Origin: Sciscionella sediminilitoris
Lineage (GTDB): Bacteria > Actinomycetota > Actinomycetes > Mycobacteriales > Pseudonocardiaceae
Length of the DNA: 64,000 nt
Assembly (NCBI RefSeq): GCF_000737195.2
Contig: NZ_JALM01000051.1
Span: forward strand, 29,394-93,393
Reading direction: 5' to 3'
A model generated the notes under the pieces. The model was not told the DNA's origin and made no database searches. It saw only the letters and a list, made by a program, of their open reading frames with translations. A program made the position numbers and the translations under genes. Below are positions 37,882 through 47,063 of this stretch, piece after piece (the first letter of the stretch is position 1; each line of letters begins with the position of its first letter).

Positions 37882-39216
37882 ATGACCACTCCCACCTCGC
37901 AGGCCGAGCCCGAAGAACCCGGATCCACCGGGATCAGTTTCGATCCCCGCCGGTGGACCTGCTGGCAGTGGCCGCTCGCCTGGCGGTGGTACACGGCAGC
38001 CGCGATAGCCGGGGTCCTCGTCGTGACCGTGCTCAGCGCGCTGCGAGCCGGTCAGGGCAGTACGAACTGGGCGGTCTTCGGGATCATCCTGGTACTCGGC
38101 ATCGCACAGGGCGAACTGTCCCGCGGGGTCGAGCGCTCCCGGCGCAGCCTCAGCGGACAGACGCACATCGACTTCCTCGCGATCTGGGTCGTGCCCGCCA
38201 CCCTGCTGCTGCCGGTCTACCTGATCACGGTGATCTTCGGGGTCCTCTATCTGCACCTGTGGTTTCGCAGCTGGCGGCCCTCGAAGACCGCGCCGCTGGC
38301 CCGCATCGTCTCCGGTGCCTGTCTCGGACTGCTCGCCTGCTCGGCGGCGCACCTGGTCAGCGAGTCACTGCTCGCCGGGCAACCGATCGGCGAGGTCTCC
38401 GCCGAACGGCTGGGCACCGCGATCCTGGTCGCCGCGGCGGTGTTCGAACTGATCGACGCGGTCGCGATGGCGATCTCGATCAAGCTGCGGGACCGCGAGG
38501 CACACGGGTTCACCGCGCTGTTCGGTTCCGCGGACGACAACCTGCTCGAGGCGACCACCCTGTGCCTGAGCGTGCTCGCCGCCTTCGTGCTCGCACTGTT
38601 CCCGTTCGCCGCGGTGATCGTGCTGGTGCCGACCGCCACGCTGCACCGCACGGTGCTGACCAAGCAGCTGGAGAAGGCGGCCTCCACCGACGGGAAGACC
38701 GGGCTGGCGAACGCAGCCGCGTGGAACATGGCCGCGGAACGGACCTTCGCCCTCGCCAGGCGCAATCAGCTGCAGGTCGGCCTGCTGATGATCGACCTGG
38801 ACTTCTTCAAACGGGTCAACGACGACTACGGGCACTACGCGGGCGACGATGTGCTCGGCGCGGTCGGCACGATGTTGCGCACCGAGGTCCGGACCTTCGA
38901 CCTGGCCGGGCGGTTCGGCGGGGAGGAGTTCGCGGTGCTGCTGCCCGCGGCCGATCTGCGGGAGGCGATGGCGATGGCCGAACGCATCCGGGTCCGGGTC
39001 ACCGAACTGGCGGTGGCCAGCGAGAACACCGCGGGGGAACCGGTCACGATCGACTCGCTGACCGCCTCGGTCGGCGTCGCGATGTACCCGTTGCACGGGC
39101 AGAAGGTCCGCGACTGCCTGCGCGTCGCCGACCAGCACGTGTACGCGGCGAAATGCCAGGGACGCAATCGCGTTGTCGGCTTCGGGCACGGCGAGGGCAG
39201 TATCTCGGCGCTCTGA
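37882..39216 (+). CDS. Membrane-bound GGDEF diguanylate cyclase
   Basis: About 444 residues from the ATG at 37882, which has AAGG eight bases upstream (earlier in-frame ATG 37858 and TTG 37852 exist). Seven to eight membrane helices occupy residues 30-260. The C-terminal GGDEF domain has the active variant GRFGGEEFAVLLP and an RxxD inhibitory site (RTFD) five residues before it. It should sense an unknown membrane signal and make cyclic di-GMP. It is the second diguanylate cyclase in this window; no EAL enzyme is present. Confidence 0.88.
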   Translation: MTTPTSQAEPEEPGSTGISFDPRRWTCWQWPLAWRWYTAAAIAGVLVVTVLSALRAGQGSTNWAVFGIILVLGIAQGELSRGVERSRRSLSGQTHIDFLAIWVVPATLLLPVYLITVIFGVLYLHLWFRSWRPSKTAPLARIVSGACLGLLACSAAHLVSESLLAGQPIGEVSAERLGTAILVAAAVFELIDAVAMAISIKLRDREAHGFTALFGSADDNLLEATTLCLSVLAAFVLALFPFAAVIVLVPTATLHRTVLTKQLEKAASTDGKTGLANAAAWNMAAERTFALARRNQLQVGLLMIDLDFFKRVNDDYGHYAGDDVLGAVGTMLRTEVRTFDLAGRFGGEEFAVLLPAADLREAMAMAERIRVRVTELAVASENTAGEPVTIDSLTASVGVAMYPLHGQKVRDCLRVADQHVYAAKCQGRNRVVGFGHGEGSISAL

Positions 39217-39253
39217 GTTCCCCGCGCCCCGGAAGACTCCACCCGCTCCGGAC

Positions 39254-40213
39254 TCAGGCGTGCACCTCGGGCGGAGTCGGCCGCGGTGTCTCGTCCCCGC
39301 CGACCAGCCGCGCACCCGGAACCGGGCCGGAGGCCACCCGGACACCCGCGCAGGTCCCGGTCGCGGCCAGCTCGGTGGCGACCTGACCGGCCGCCTGCTC
39401 GCCCGAGCAGAGGAACGCGCAGGACGGGCCGGATCCGGAGACGATCCCGGCCAGCGCGCCCGCGTCCACCCCGGCGCGCAGGGTCCGGCGCAGCCCGGGC
39501 CGCAACGAGACCGCCGCCGCCTGCAGGTCGTTGCCCAGCAGCAGGGCGAGCTGTCGCGGGTCCCCGCTGGCGAGCGCTTCGAGCATGGGCTCCACATCGC
39601 CGAGCCGGTTGAGTTTTCCCGCCGCGCGCAGGCGGTCGAGCTCGCCGTACACCCGCGGGGTACCGAGTCCCTCGGCGTCCACCGCGATCACCCAGTGGAA
39701 GGTGTGCCTGGAAAGCACCGGAACCAGCTGGTCCCCGCGCCCGGTACCGAGCGCGGTCCCGCCGTGCAGCATGAACGGCACATCCGCGCCCAGCCCGGCG
39801 GCGATCCCGGCCAGCTCGTCGCGCCCGATCTCGAGGCGCCACATGGCCGCGAGCCCGAGCAGCGTGGCCGCGGCGTCCGCGCTCCCCCCGGCCATCCCGC
39901 CGGCGACCGGGATGCCCTTGTCGATGAGCACCCGGATCCGCTCGGTGTCCCTGCCCGCGTACTCGGCGAGCGCGCACACCGCCCGCCAGGCGAGATTGGA
40001 CCCGTCCGCGGGAACCTCGGCCGCGGCCTTGCCGCGCACCTCGACTCCGGCCTCGTCCCCGATCGCGACGGTGACCTCATCGGTCAGCGAGAGCGCCTGG
40101 AACACGGTGCACAGGTCGTGGTAACCATCCGAACCAGGGTCGGCGACCGCGAGATGCAGGTTCACCTTCGCGGGAACGCGCACGGTCACCGGCGGTGGGA
40201 CAACGGAAAGCAC
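39254..40213 (-). CDS. ispE: 4-diphosphocytidyl-2-C-methyl-D-erythritol kinase
   Basis: 319 residues. GHMP kinase boxes: [33 protein letters not shown] (ATP loop) and [13 protein letters not shown]. It phosphorylates CDP-methylerythritol in the MEP isoprenoid pathway. GTG at 40213 preceded by GGTGGGA. It lies 28 bp downstream of the riboswitch-led MetN-like gene on the same strand, so they may share a transcript. Confidence 0.95.
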   Translation of the reverse strand: MLSVVPPPVTVRVPAKVNLHLAVADPGSDGYHDLCTVFQALSLTDEVTVAIGDEAGVEVRGKAAAEVPADGSNLAWRAVCALAEYAGRDTERIRVLIDKGIPVAGGMAGGSADAAATLLGLAAMWRLEIGRDELAGIAAGLGADVPFMLHGGTALGTGRGDQLVPVLSRHTFHWVIAVDAEGLGTPRVYGELDRLRAAGKLNRLGDVEPMLEALASGDPRQLALLLGNDLQAAAVSLRPGLRRTLRAGVDAGALAGIVSGSGPSCAFLCSGEQAAGQVATELAATGTCAGVRVASGPVPGARLVGGDETPRPTPPEVHA

Positions 40214-40241
40214 GTATCCCACCCTACCGGTCGTCCTGCGG

Positions 40242-41255
40242 CTAAGCGGCGAGCGCGGCCGGACCACCCGCGATGTCCCCGCGCACCACACCACCGTGGT
40301 CGGCGATCCAGTTCAGCGCGTGCCCGGCGTTCTCCCCGTCGACCCCGAGCAGGAACCGTGCCACCGGGGTGTCGCCGAACCGGGTCAGTCCACCGCCGAC
40401 CGTGGCCAGGGTGACGCCGAACCTGCTGGCCGCCTCCGGAAGCAGCGCGCCGACCGTGGCGAACCCGACGAGCACGACCTCGGCGAGCACATCGTGACGG
40501 CGGGCGATCCCGCGCGGTTTGGTGATCTCGGGCAGTACGGCCTCGGCGAGCTCGCCGGTCGGATCGGCGGCCACCCCGAGCAGGCTGCCCTGCGCGACGA
40601 GCCGGCCGGAGCGCAGCACGGCGAGGTCGTCGGCGACCCGGCGCACCGGTCCCGGGTTGTCGGTGAGCAGCAGCACGGAGGTGCCGTATTCGGCGCGGGC
40701 CCGGTCGAGCACGGTCAGCACGCCCGCCGTGCCCTGGGCGTCGGTGTCCGCGGTCGGCTCGTCCGCGATGAGCACGCCCGGCGAGGTGGCGAGGGCCCGC
40801 GCGATCGCCACCCGGTTGCGCTGCCCGTCGGTGAGCTGGTCTACGCCGTGCGCGGCGCGCTCGGAGAGGCCGATCAGGTCGAGCAGCTCGCCGACCTTGC
40901 GCTTGCGGTTCGGGCCGTCCACGCCAGCCTGCTCGAGCGGGAGGGCGATGTTGCCCGCGACGGTGCGCTGGCGCAGCAGGGAGTCCTTGCCGGGCACCAC
41001 GCCGACCTGGCGGCGGGCGTTGCGCAGCTCCCGCCCGCCGAGGGTGCGCAGATCGGTGCCGTCGATGCGCACCGCCCCGCGGTCCGGGCGTTCGGCACCG
41101 GCGACGACCTTGGCCAGGGTGGACTTGCCGGAGCCGGAGGTCCCGAGCACGCCGTAGACCGAGCCCGGCTGCACATCCAGGTTCACGTCATCGAGGGCGA
41201 GCACACGGTTACCGTTGGTACTGAAAGATTTGGTCAAGTGTTCTACTGTGATCAC
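40242..41255 (-). CDS. MetN-like ABC transporter ATPase with NIL-type C-terminal domain
   Basis: 337 residues. Walker [13 protein letters not shown], Walker B region [12 protein letters not shown], signature altered to [15 protein letters not shown] where most MetN proteins have LSGGQ. The last 80 residues resemble the NIL methionine-sensing domain of MetN. The GTG at 41255 has GGAG seven bases upstream. No MetI permease or MetQ binding protein is next to it. A SAM-I riboswitch lies in its leader, supporting a methionine link. Confidence 0.85.
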   Translation of the reverse strand: MITVEHLTKSFSTNGNRVLALDDVNLDVQPGSVYGVLGTSGSGKSTLAKVVAGAERPDRGAVRIDGTDLRTLGGRELRNARRQVGVVPGKDSLLRQRTVAGNIALPLEQAGVDGPNRKRKVGELLDLIGLSERAAHGVDQLTDGQRNRVAIARALATSPGVLIADEPTADTDAQGTAGVLTVLDRARAEYGTSVLLLTDNPGPVRRVADDLAVLRSGRLVAQGSLLGVAADPTGELAEAVLPEITKPRGIARRHDVLAEVVLVGFATVGALLPEAASRFGVTLATVGGGLTRFGDTPVARFLLGVDGENAGHALNWIADHGGVVRGDIAGGPAALAA

Positions 41256-41421
41256 GGGTGAGCTCCACGTCATGGCGCGCAGAAGCGCCGAGAGGGGAAA
41301 GTTTCAGGCTGGGAAACTCACGCGTGACGACAGCCGGTGGCCGTCCGGCGGCACTGATCGACTACCCGGCGCTCGGTGAACCGCCAGTCCGGGGCCTGTT
41401 CTCGAAGGTGCATCATGTCCC

Positions 41422-41507
41422 TCCATCGGTCCTGGCGGAAGCACCTGCCGGTGACCGGTGGTTGCTGCGGCGTCGACGAGCCAGGTCTCTCGGCCGCTCG
41501 GGATGGA
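41422..41507 (-). promoter_or_regulatory. SAM-I (S-box) riboswitch aptamer
   Basis: On the minus strand P1 pairs TCCATC (41507-41502) with GATGGA (41427-41422). Between them lie hallmark segments in order: GAGCGGCCGAGAGACC, TGGCTCG, CCGCAGCAACC, GGTGCTTCC and GCCAGGACC. CCTGGC can pair with GCCAGG, as expected of the SAM-I pseudoknot region. It is about 165 bases upstream of the MetN-like gene. A hairpin GAGTTTC/GAAACTT near 41299-41320 may be part of the expression platform. Confidence 0.85.
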
Positions 41508-41577
41508 ATAACCGTCTAAAAGTGAACACCGAAACGGCGGCCGAGCACAAGTCCCCGACCGTTCCGAGTCCGACACA

Positions 41578-42444
41578 TCACAGTTGGGAATAACCGGCGC
41601 CGGCCCGCTGTTGCAAGATCAATTCAGCGAATTGCGCGACGGTGAGCGCTTCCCCACGGGTCGAGGGCTCGATTCCCGCGGCGCGCAGCAGCCGTTCGGC
41701 CTCGGCAGCGGAACCCGCCCAGCCGGCGAGCGCGGCACGCAGGGTCTTGCGCCGCTGCGCGAACGCGGCGTCCACGGCCGCGAACACCGGCTCCCGCGGC
41801 AGCTCCGCGGGCGGATCGGTACGGCGCAACCGCACCAGTTTGGAGTCCACGTTCGGCACCGGCCAGAACACCGATCGCGGCACCGATCCGGCCGGACAGG
41901 CCCGCGCGTGCCAGGCGATCTTCACGCTGGGCACCCCGTACTCGCGCGATCCGGGCCCGGCCACCATCCGGTCGGCGACTTCGGCCTGCACCATCACCAG
42001 CGCGGTGCGCACGCTCGGCAGTTCGGCCAGCAGGTGCAGCACCACCGGGACCGCGATGTTGTAGGGCAGGTTCGCCACCACCGCGGTCGGCACGGCGGGC
42101 AGCTCGGCCGCGGTCAGCCGCAGCGCGTCGCGGTGCAGCACATGCGCGCGCCCGGCGTGTTCGGGCACGTGCTCCGCGATCGTGGCGGGCAGCCGGTTCG
42201 CCAGCGTCTCGTCCACTTCGACCGCGATCACTTCGGCCGCGGCGGGCAACAGCGCCAGGGTCAGCGAGCCGAGGCCGGGGCCGACCTCGAGCACCACATC
42301 CTCGGGTCCGAGCTCCGCGCTCGCCACGATGCGGCGCACGGTGTTCGGGTCGTGCACGAAGTTCTGTCCGAGGCGTTTGGTCGGCCGCACCCCGAGTTCC
42401 TCGGCGAGCGCGCGGATCTCGGCTGGACCTAACAGTTCGGGCAC
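41578..42444 (-). CDS. rsmA: 16S rRNA dimethyladenosine transferase
   Basis: 288 residues. [16 protein letters not shown] opening, SAM loop [15 protein letters not shown] and the catalytic [12 protein letters not shown] (NLPY). It dimethylates two adjacent adenines of helix 45; loss gives kasugamycin resistance. GTG start. Normally next to rpfB in actinobacteria; here a molybdoenzyme and an SRPBCC gene intervene. Confidence 0.96.
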   Translation of the reverse strand: MPELLGPAEIRALAEELGVRPTKRLGQNFVHDPNTVRRIVASAELGPEDVVLEVGPGLGSLTLALLPAAAEVIAVEVDETLANRLPATIAEHVPEHAGRAHVLHRDALRLTAAELPAVPTAVVANLPYNIAVPVVLHLLAELPSVRTALVMVQAEVADRMVAGPGSREYGVPSVKIAWHARACPAGSVPRSVFWPVPNVDSKLVRLRRTDPPAELPREPVFAAVDAAFAQRRKTLRAALAGWAGSAAEAERLLRAAGIEPSTRGEALTVAQFAELILQQRAGAGYSQL

Positions 42445-42510
42445 CCGGCAATGGTACGGCGTGCTCAGCTGCCTCTTCCCTCAGCCGCCCCAGCCTCAGC
42501 CGCCGCTGTC

Positions 42511-44763
42511 TCAGCCACCCGGCCGCTCCGGAGCGGAGTGCGCGCGCAGTGGCGGCGGCTCGCCGTCGTAGGAGCTGACCTCGACCATCGCGTGCTGACC
42601 GGTGCACGCCTGGGCGAGGGTGGAGGTCGGCCGGTCCGCGGTGAGCACATTGGGGTTGCCGTGCCCGCAGAAGGCGGGGTCCTCGGGATCGGGGTCGTAC
42701 CAGGCGCCGGTGGACAACTGCACCACCCCCGGAGCGACCTCTTCGCTGAGCACCAGCCCGGCGAGGCAGCGCCCGCGCGCATTGTGCAGCAGCACCGGCT
42801 CGCCCTCGCGCAGTCCCCGCGCCTCGGCGTCGGCGGGATGCATGCGGACCGGTTCGCGATCGGCGACCTTGGCCGAGCGGCTGTGCTCGCCGACATCGAG
42901 CTGGCTGTGCAGGCGGGTGCGCGGCTGGTTGGCGATCAGGTGCAGCGGATAGCCGCTGTGCCACTCCTCGGGTTCGAACCACATCGGATGGCCCTGGCAG
43001 TCCGGGTACCCGAATCCCGCGATGGTCTCCGAGTAGATCTCGATCCGCCCGCTCGGCGTGCGCAGGGGGTTCCGCTGTGGATCGGCCCGGAAATCGGCGA
43101 GCAGCACCCGTTCCGGTTCGTAGAGCGGCACCTCGATCGGCTCCCCGGACCAGAACTCGTCGAAACCGGGGAGCTCGTGTCCCAGCGTGGCCAGCCGATC
43201 CCGCCAGTCCTGGTAGAGATGCCGTAGCCACTCGCCCGCGGTGCGGCCCTCGGTGAACCGCCCGGCCACCCCGAGCCTTCCGGCGAGCTCGGCGAACACC
43301 GTGTAGTCGTCCCTGGCCTGTCCCGCCGGTTCGGTGAGCGCGGGCATCGGGAACAGCGTCGGATCGTTGCCCCCTGATCCGTAGTCGTCCCGCTCGATCG
43401 CCATGGTGGTCGGCAGCACGATGTCGGCATGCCGGGCGCTCGCGGTCCAGAACGGATCGTGCACCACGACCGTGTCCGGCCGGCCGAAGGCCCGCCGCAG
43501 CCGCGCCAGGTCCTGGTGGTGGTGGAACGGGTTGCCACCCGCCCAGTAGACGAGCCGGATGTCCGGGTACTCGCGGTGTTGCCCGTCGAACTCGTAACGC
43601 TGCCCGGGATGCAGCAGCATGTCCGCGATGCGCGCGACCGGGATCGAATCCTCGACCGGGTTCGTTCCCTGGCTCAGTCGCGGCGCCGAGGCCACCGTGG
43701 GCGGTTTGCCGACATCCCCGGTGGATCCGTACCCGTGCCCGAACCCGCCACCGGGCAGGCCGAACTGACCCAGCATCGCGGCGAGCACGATGCCCATCCA
43801 CACCGGCTGCTCCCCGTACTGCTGGCGCTGCAGCGACCAGCTCACGCTGATCAGGGTGCGCGAAGCGGCCATCTCCCTGGCCAGTGACCGGATCCGGCCG
43901 GCCGGTATCCCGGTGACGCGTTCCGCCCATTCCGGGGTCTTGTCCGCCAGGTAGGGGGCGAACCGTTCGTAGCCGACCGTGCAGCGCGCCAGGAATTCCC
44001 GGTCGCACAGGTCCTCGGTCTCGAGCACGTGCGCGATGGCGAGCATCAGAGCGGTGTCGCTACCCGGAATCGGTGCCAGCCATTCCGCGCCGAGGGCGCC
44101 GAACGTGTCGTCGCGCAGCGGGCTGAGGGACACGAAGCGGCAGCCGCGATCATGCGCGGCCGAGAGCCAGGAACCGAGATCGTGCCGCCCGATCCCGCCC
44201 GGGGCGACGGCCGAGTTCTTCGGCGAGAGCCCGCCGAACGCCACGAACAGTTCGGTGTGCCTGGCGAGCACCGAGGACGAGGTGCCGGAGAGCAGATTGC
44301 CCATGCTGCCGAGCACCCGCGGCACGAGCACCCCGGACGCCCCGTAGCTGTAGTTCTGTTCGGAGCGGACGTAGCCGCCGAGCGTGTTCAGGAACCGGTG
44401 CACCTGGGACTGGGCGTGGTGGAACCGGCCCGCGCTGCTCCAGCCGTACGAACCGCCGTACACCGCGCGTGGGCCGTGCTCGGCGTAGACGCGGCGCAGT
44501 TCCCCGGCGAGCAGATCCAGCGCGGTATGCCAGGAGACGGGGACGAACTCCTCGCCACCGCGCTCGGCGGGGCCTGGGCCGCCGTCGAGCCAGCCCTTGC
44601 GGATGTGCGGCCGGTCGATGCGCGCCGGATGGTGCTGCGCCGAGGCGATGTTGCCGAGGATCGGGCTCGGTGCGGGATCGGCGCGCCACGGCCGCACCTC
44701 GGTAAGCCGTTTGCCGTCGCTCTCGGCTTCGAACGCACCCCAGTGCGCCAGCTGTACGGTCAC
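42511..44763 (-). CDS. Molybdopterin-dependent oxidoreductase, biotin/methionine-sulfoxide reductase (BisC) type
   Basis: 750 residues, DMSO-reductase family. YGWSSAGRFHHAQSQ carries the Ser likely to bind Mo; FVAFGGLSPKNSAV and the C-terminal IANQPRTRLHSQLD segment fit BisC/TorZ/DmsA-like reductases. There is no twin-arginine signal and no N-terminal FeS Cys motif, as in cytoplasmic BisC. It would reduce S- or N-oxides such as biotin or methionine sulfoxide. GTG at 44763 has GGAGG five bases upstream. It sits between rpfB and rsmA, which are usually adjacent. Confidence 0.88.
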   Translation of the reverse strand: MTVQLAHWGAFEAESDGKRLTEVRPWRADPAPSPILGNIASAQHHPARIDRPHIRKGWLDGGPGPAERGGEEFVPVSWHTALDLLAGELRRVYAEHGPRAVYGGSYGWSSAGRFHHAQSQVHRFLNTLGGYVRSEQNYSYGASGVLVPRVLGSMGNLLSGTSSSVLARHTELFVAFGGLSPKNSAVAPGGIGRHDLGSWLSAAHDRGCRFVSLSPLRDDTFGALGAEWLAPIPGSDTALMLAIAHVLETEDLCDREFLARCTVGYERFAPYLADKTPEWAERVTGIPAGRIRSLAREMAASRTLISVSWSLQRQQYGEQPVWMGIVLAAMLGQFGLPGGGFGHGYGSTGDVGKPPTVASAPRLSQGTNPVEDSIPVARIADMLLHPGQRYEFDGQHREYPDIRLVYWAGGNPFHHHQDLARLRRAFGRPDTVVVHDPFWTASARHADIVLPTTMAIERDDYGSGGNDPTLFPMPALTEPAGQARDDYTVFAELAGRLGVAGRFTEGRTAGEWLRHLYQDWRDRLATLGHELPGFDEFWSGEPIEVPLYEPERVLLADFRADPQRNPLRTPSGRIEIYSETIAGFGYPDCQGHPMWFEPEEWHSGYPLHLIANQPRTRLHSQLDVGEHSRSAKVADREPVRMHPADAEARGLREGEPVLLHNARGRCLAGLVLSEEVAPGVVQLSTGAWYDPDPEDPAFCGHGNPNVLTADRPTSTLAQACTGQHAMVEVSSYDGEPPPLRAHSAPERPGG

Positions 44764-44795
44764 CGTCACCTCCGCGAACGCCGTACCATCCCGCC

Positions 44796-45257
44796 ATGTT
44801 GACGGTACAGGTCACCGAGACGATCGGCTGCGCTCCAGAGGAACTGCTCACGTTCGTGATGGACATCGAGCGCTACGCGGAGATCGACCGGAAGATCCGG
44901 CCGGTGCACTGGGTGCGCCGCGCGGGCGACTACACCGAGTTCGGCTGCCGTGGCCATCTCGCCGGGATCCCCACACCGAAGGTGGTTCAGTGGATGCGGG
45001 TGACTCCCGGGCAACGGGTGGACATCGGCCTCGCCGGGCCGCCACGCAACCGGCTGACCCGGATGCTCGCCGAGTTCACCGCGAGCTTCGAGGTCACCGC
45101 GACCGGAGACGGGCGCACCCGGGCGGTGCGCACCCTGAACTTCACCTTCCGTCCGCCACTGCGCCGCATAGCCGAACCGCTGCTCCGCGAGCGTCTCACC
45201 GCCGAGGTACGCGAGGAGATGACGCTGGCGAAGCAGCGGCTGGAGGGCTGCTCGTGA
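44796..45257 (+). CDS. SRPBCC family protein (START-like lipid/ligand-binding fold)
   Basis: 153 residues. The Coq10/START-like pattern begins VQVTETIGCAPEELLTFVMDIERYAEI and ends in a long helix (TAEVREEMTLAKQRLEG). Such proteins bind or transfer hydrophobic ligands. ATG at 44796, 32 bp from the divergent molybdoenzyme gene, so promoters overlap. Its stop is nine bases from that of rpfB. Confidence 0.8.
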   Translation: MLTVQVTETIGCAPEELLTFVMDIERYAEIDRKIRPVHWVRRAGDYTEFGCRGHLAGIPTPKVVQWMRVTPGQRVDIGLAGPPRNRLTRMLAEFTASFEVTATGDGRTRAVRTLNFTFRPPLRRIAEPLLRERLTAEVREEMTLAKQRLEGCS

Positions 45258-45266
45258 GTGCCGGGC

Positions 45267-46799
45267 TCAGTCCATGCCGAGCTTGCCCGCGCACTCCCAG
45301 GGCTGCAGGCCACGGGCGGCCTTGACCTTGTTGGCGATGTCGATCTGCTGTGCCTTGCTGGCCTGGTCCGCGCGCGGGGCGTACTTGCCGCCACCGTTGG
45401 ACTGCCAGGTCGGAGTGTTGAACTGCAGACCGCCGTAGTAACCGTTGCCGGTGTTCGCCGACCAGTTGCCGCTGGACTCGCACTGCGCGATCCGGTCCCA
45501 CAGCGCGCCGTTGCTGATCGAGGGCTCGGGCTTCTTCTTGGTGCCGACGTGGATGACCTTCGGCTTGGGGTCGCTGACCTTCTTGACGCCGAGCTGTTCC
45601 CGCTTGGTCTCCTTGCCGTTCACATCGGTGATCCGGTAGGTGACGATCTGCTTTCCGGGGGTCCCGGGATCGGTGACCTTCTGCTCGCCCTCGTACATCG
45701 AGTCGTCGTCGACCTTCTGCACCGGCGGGTCGATGTCCTCGTTCTGGTTGATGACCTTGACACCCGAGCGGGAGATCATCACCTGCGAACCGTTGGTCAG
45801 CTTGACGTCGGCGCCGGGGCTGACGGTGTCCTTCGGGCCAAGCGGCAGGTTCAGCGACTTCAGCAGCTCGCCGACGGTCACCGCGTGCGTGTCCACCATC
45901 CGCGGCTTGTTGGCGCCGTCCAGGATCTGGATCGCCTTGAGGGTCTTGACCTCGATGTTCTGCCCACCGAGCGGGATCTGGCTGTCCGGACGGGTGGAGA
46001 TCCACGCGTTGTTGGTGTTGATCTGCAGATCCTGCAGCGCTTGGCCGACGCTCTCCGCGTGCACCCAGTGCTGCTGCTGCACACCGTCCACGGTGACGCT
46101 GAGCTGGCGGCCGCGGTCGAGGGTGACCGTGCCACCGTCGGAGACCGAAGCGTTCGGCGAGGGGGACAGCGTGTCGTGCGGGCCCGCCTTGAGCCCTTCG
46201 CTCTCCAGCACACCCTCCACGTTGTCCGCGAAGGTGTGCACGGTCTTGGTCTTGCCGTCCACGTTCAGGTTGACGGTCTTGTTCATCGTGGCCGCCGCGG
46301 CACCACCACCGGCCGCGGAGAGCAGCACGGCGCCGATCGTGGCGCGCAGGAATCGCTTGCGCCACGGGGAAAGGGCCGTGCGCGGTTCGGCCTTGCGCTC
46401 GCCTTCCTCGGCCTCGGGGTCCGCAGTGGACACTCCGGCGAGGGCTGCCTCGATCTCGGCCTCGGTCTGCTCGTCGATGCGCGGCAGCAGCATCGTCTCG
46501 GCGTTGAGCAGGCCGACGAGCTCGTCCATGTCCAGATCGGACGCCGCGAGGAGATCGTTGGCGTCCTCTCCGAGGACGTCCATGACGTCCTCGGTGGTCA
46601 CCGAGAACGGGGAACCGGAACCGGCCGGGGTGGCCTGCAGGTCACCGCGCCAGACGGTGGTCCATTCACCGGAGATCTCTGTTTCACGGGGAGCGGGAAG
46701 CTTCGGGTTGCTGTCGAGCAGGAGCGTGCTGCGCCTGCGGCTCGCGGTCACCGGATCCTTACCTCCGAAAGGCTTTCGCGCGGCATCGCCGACAGACAT
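45267..46799 (-). CDS. rpfB: Resuscitation-promoting factor RpfB
   Basis: 510 residues. A long cytoplasmic N-terminal region (about 1-125) precedes one membrane anchor (about 130-150). Outside come three DUF348 repeats (beginning KTVNLNVDGKTK), a G5 domain, and a C-terminal Rpf lysozyme-like domain, WDRIAQCESSGNW, whose Glu is catalytic. It cleaves peptidoglycan and promotes regrowth from dormancy. The N-terminal extension is much longer than in M. tuberculosis RpfB. ATG at 46799 without clear ribosome site; a 260-bp leader separates it from tatD. Confidence 0.94.
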   Translation of the reverse strand: MSVGDAARKPFGGKDPVTASRRRSTLLLDSNPKLPAPRETEISGEWTTVWRGDLQATPAGSGSPFSVTTEDVMDVLGEDANDLLAASDLDMDELVGLLNAETMLLPRIDEQTEAEIEAALAGVSTADPEAEEGERKAEPRTALSPWRKRFLRATIGAVLLSAAGGGAAAATMNKTVNLNVDGKTKTVHTFADNVEGVLESEGLKAGPHDTLSPSPNASVSDGGTVTLDRGRQLSVTVDGVQQQHWVHAESVGQALQDLQINTNNAWISTRPDSQIPLGGQNIEVKTLKAIQILDGANKPRMVDTHAVTVGELLKSLNLPLGPKDTVSPGADVKLTNGSQVMISRSGVKVINQNEDIDPPVQKVDDDSMYEGEQKVTDPGTPGKQIVTYRITDVNGKETKREQLGVKKVSDPKPKVIHVGTKKKPEPSISNGALWDRIAQCESSGNWSANTGNGYYGGLQFNTPTWQSNGGGKYAPRADQASKAQQIDIANKVKAARGLQPWECAGKLGMD

Positions 46800-47063
46800 G
46801 AGGTATGGCAACAGTGCTGCCTACCCATGCGCTGCATGCGACCTACGCGAATACTCGTTCGTCTGTGGTCCCGAGCCAGCGTCGTCCCCAACACCCAAAT
46901 GAACCAGCGGTGTGAGCATTCCCCGACGCACGCCGACGTGACTGCGGGTGAGACATCAATCAGCAGCAAGATTCGGGGTACTGCCGGTCTCTGCCTCGGT
47001 CACGGGACCGTAACGGGTCCACGGCGGCAATGCAAACACCCGGTTGGCATAACGTGTCGCCCG
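46800..47063 (-). promoter_or_regulatory. rpfB upstream region with GTMAC direct repeat
   Basis: A direct repeat GTCAC (46999-47003) and GTAAC (47010-47014) with 11-bp spacing, about 200 bases before rpfB, resembles sites described for the response regulator MtrA, which controls rpf genes in actinobacteria (from memory). I looked for the c-di-AMP (ydaO) riboswitch known before some rpf genes and did not find its conserved words. Confidence 0.3.

Noticed and set aside
42470..42515. Tandem TCAGCCGCC-like words after the molybdoenzyme gene as a functional repeat
   Set aside because: Three short irregular copies in a Pro/Ala-codon-like context; too short to distinguish from composition.
46800..47063. 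c-di-AMP (ydaO-type) riboswitch before rpfB
   Set aside because: Known before some actinobacterial rpf genes, but the conserved words of the aptamer were not found on the minus strand.
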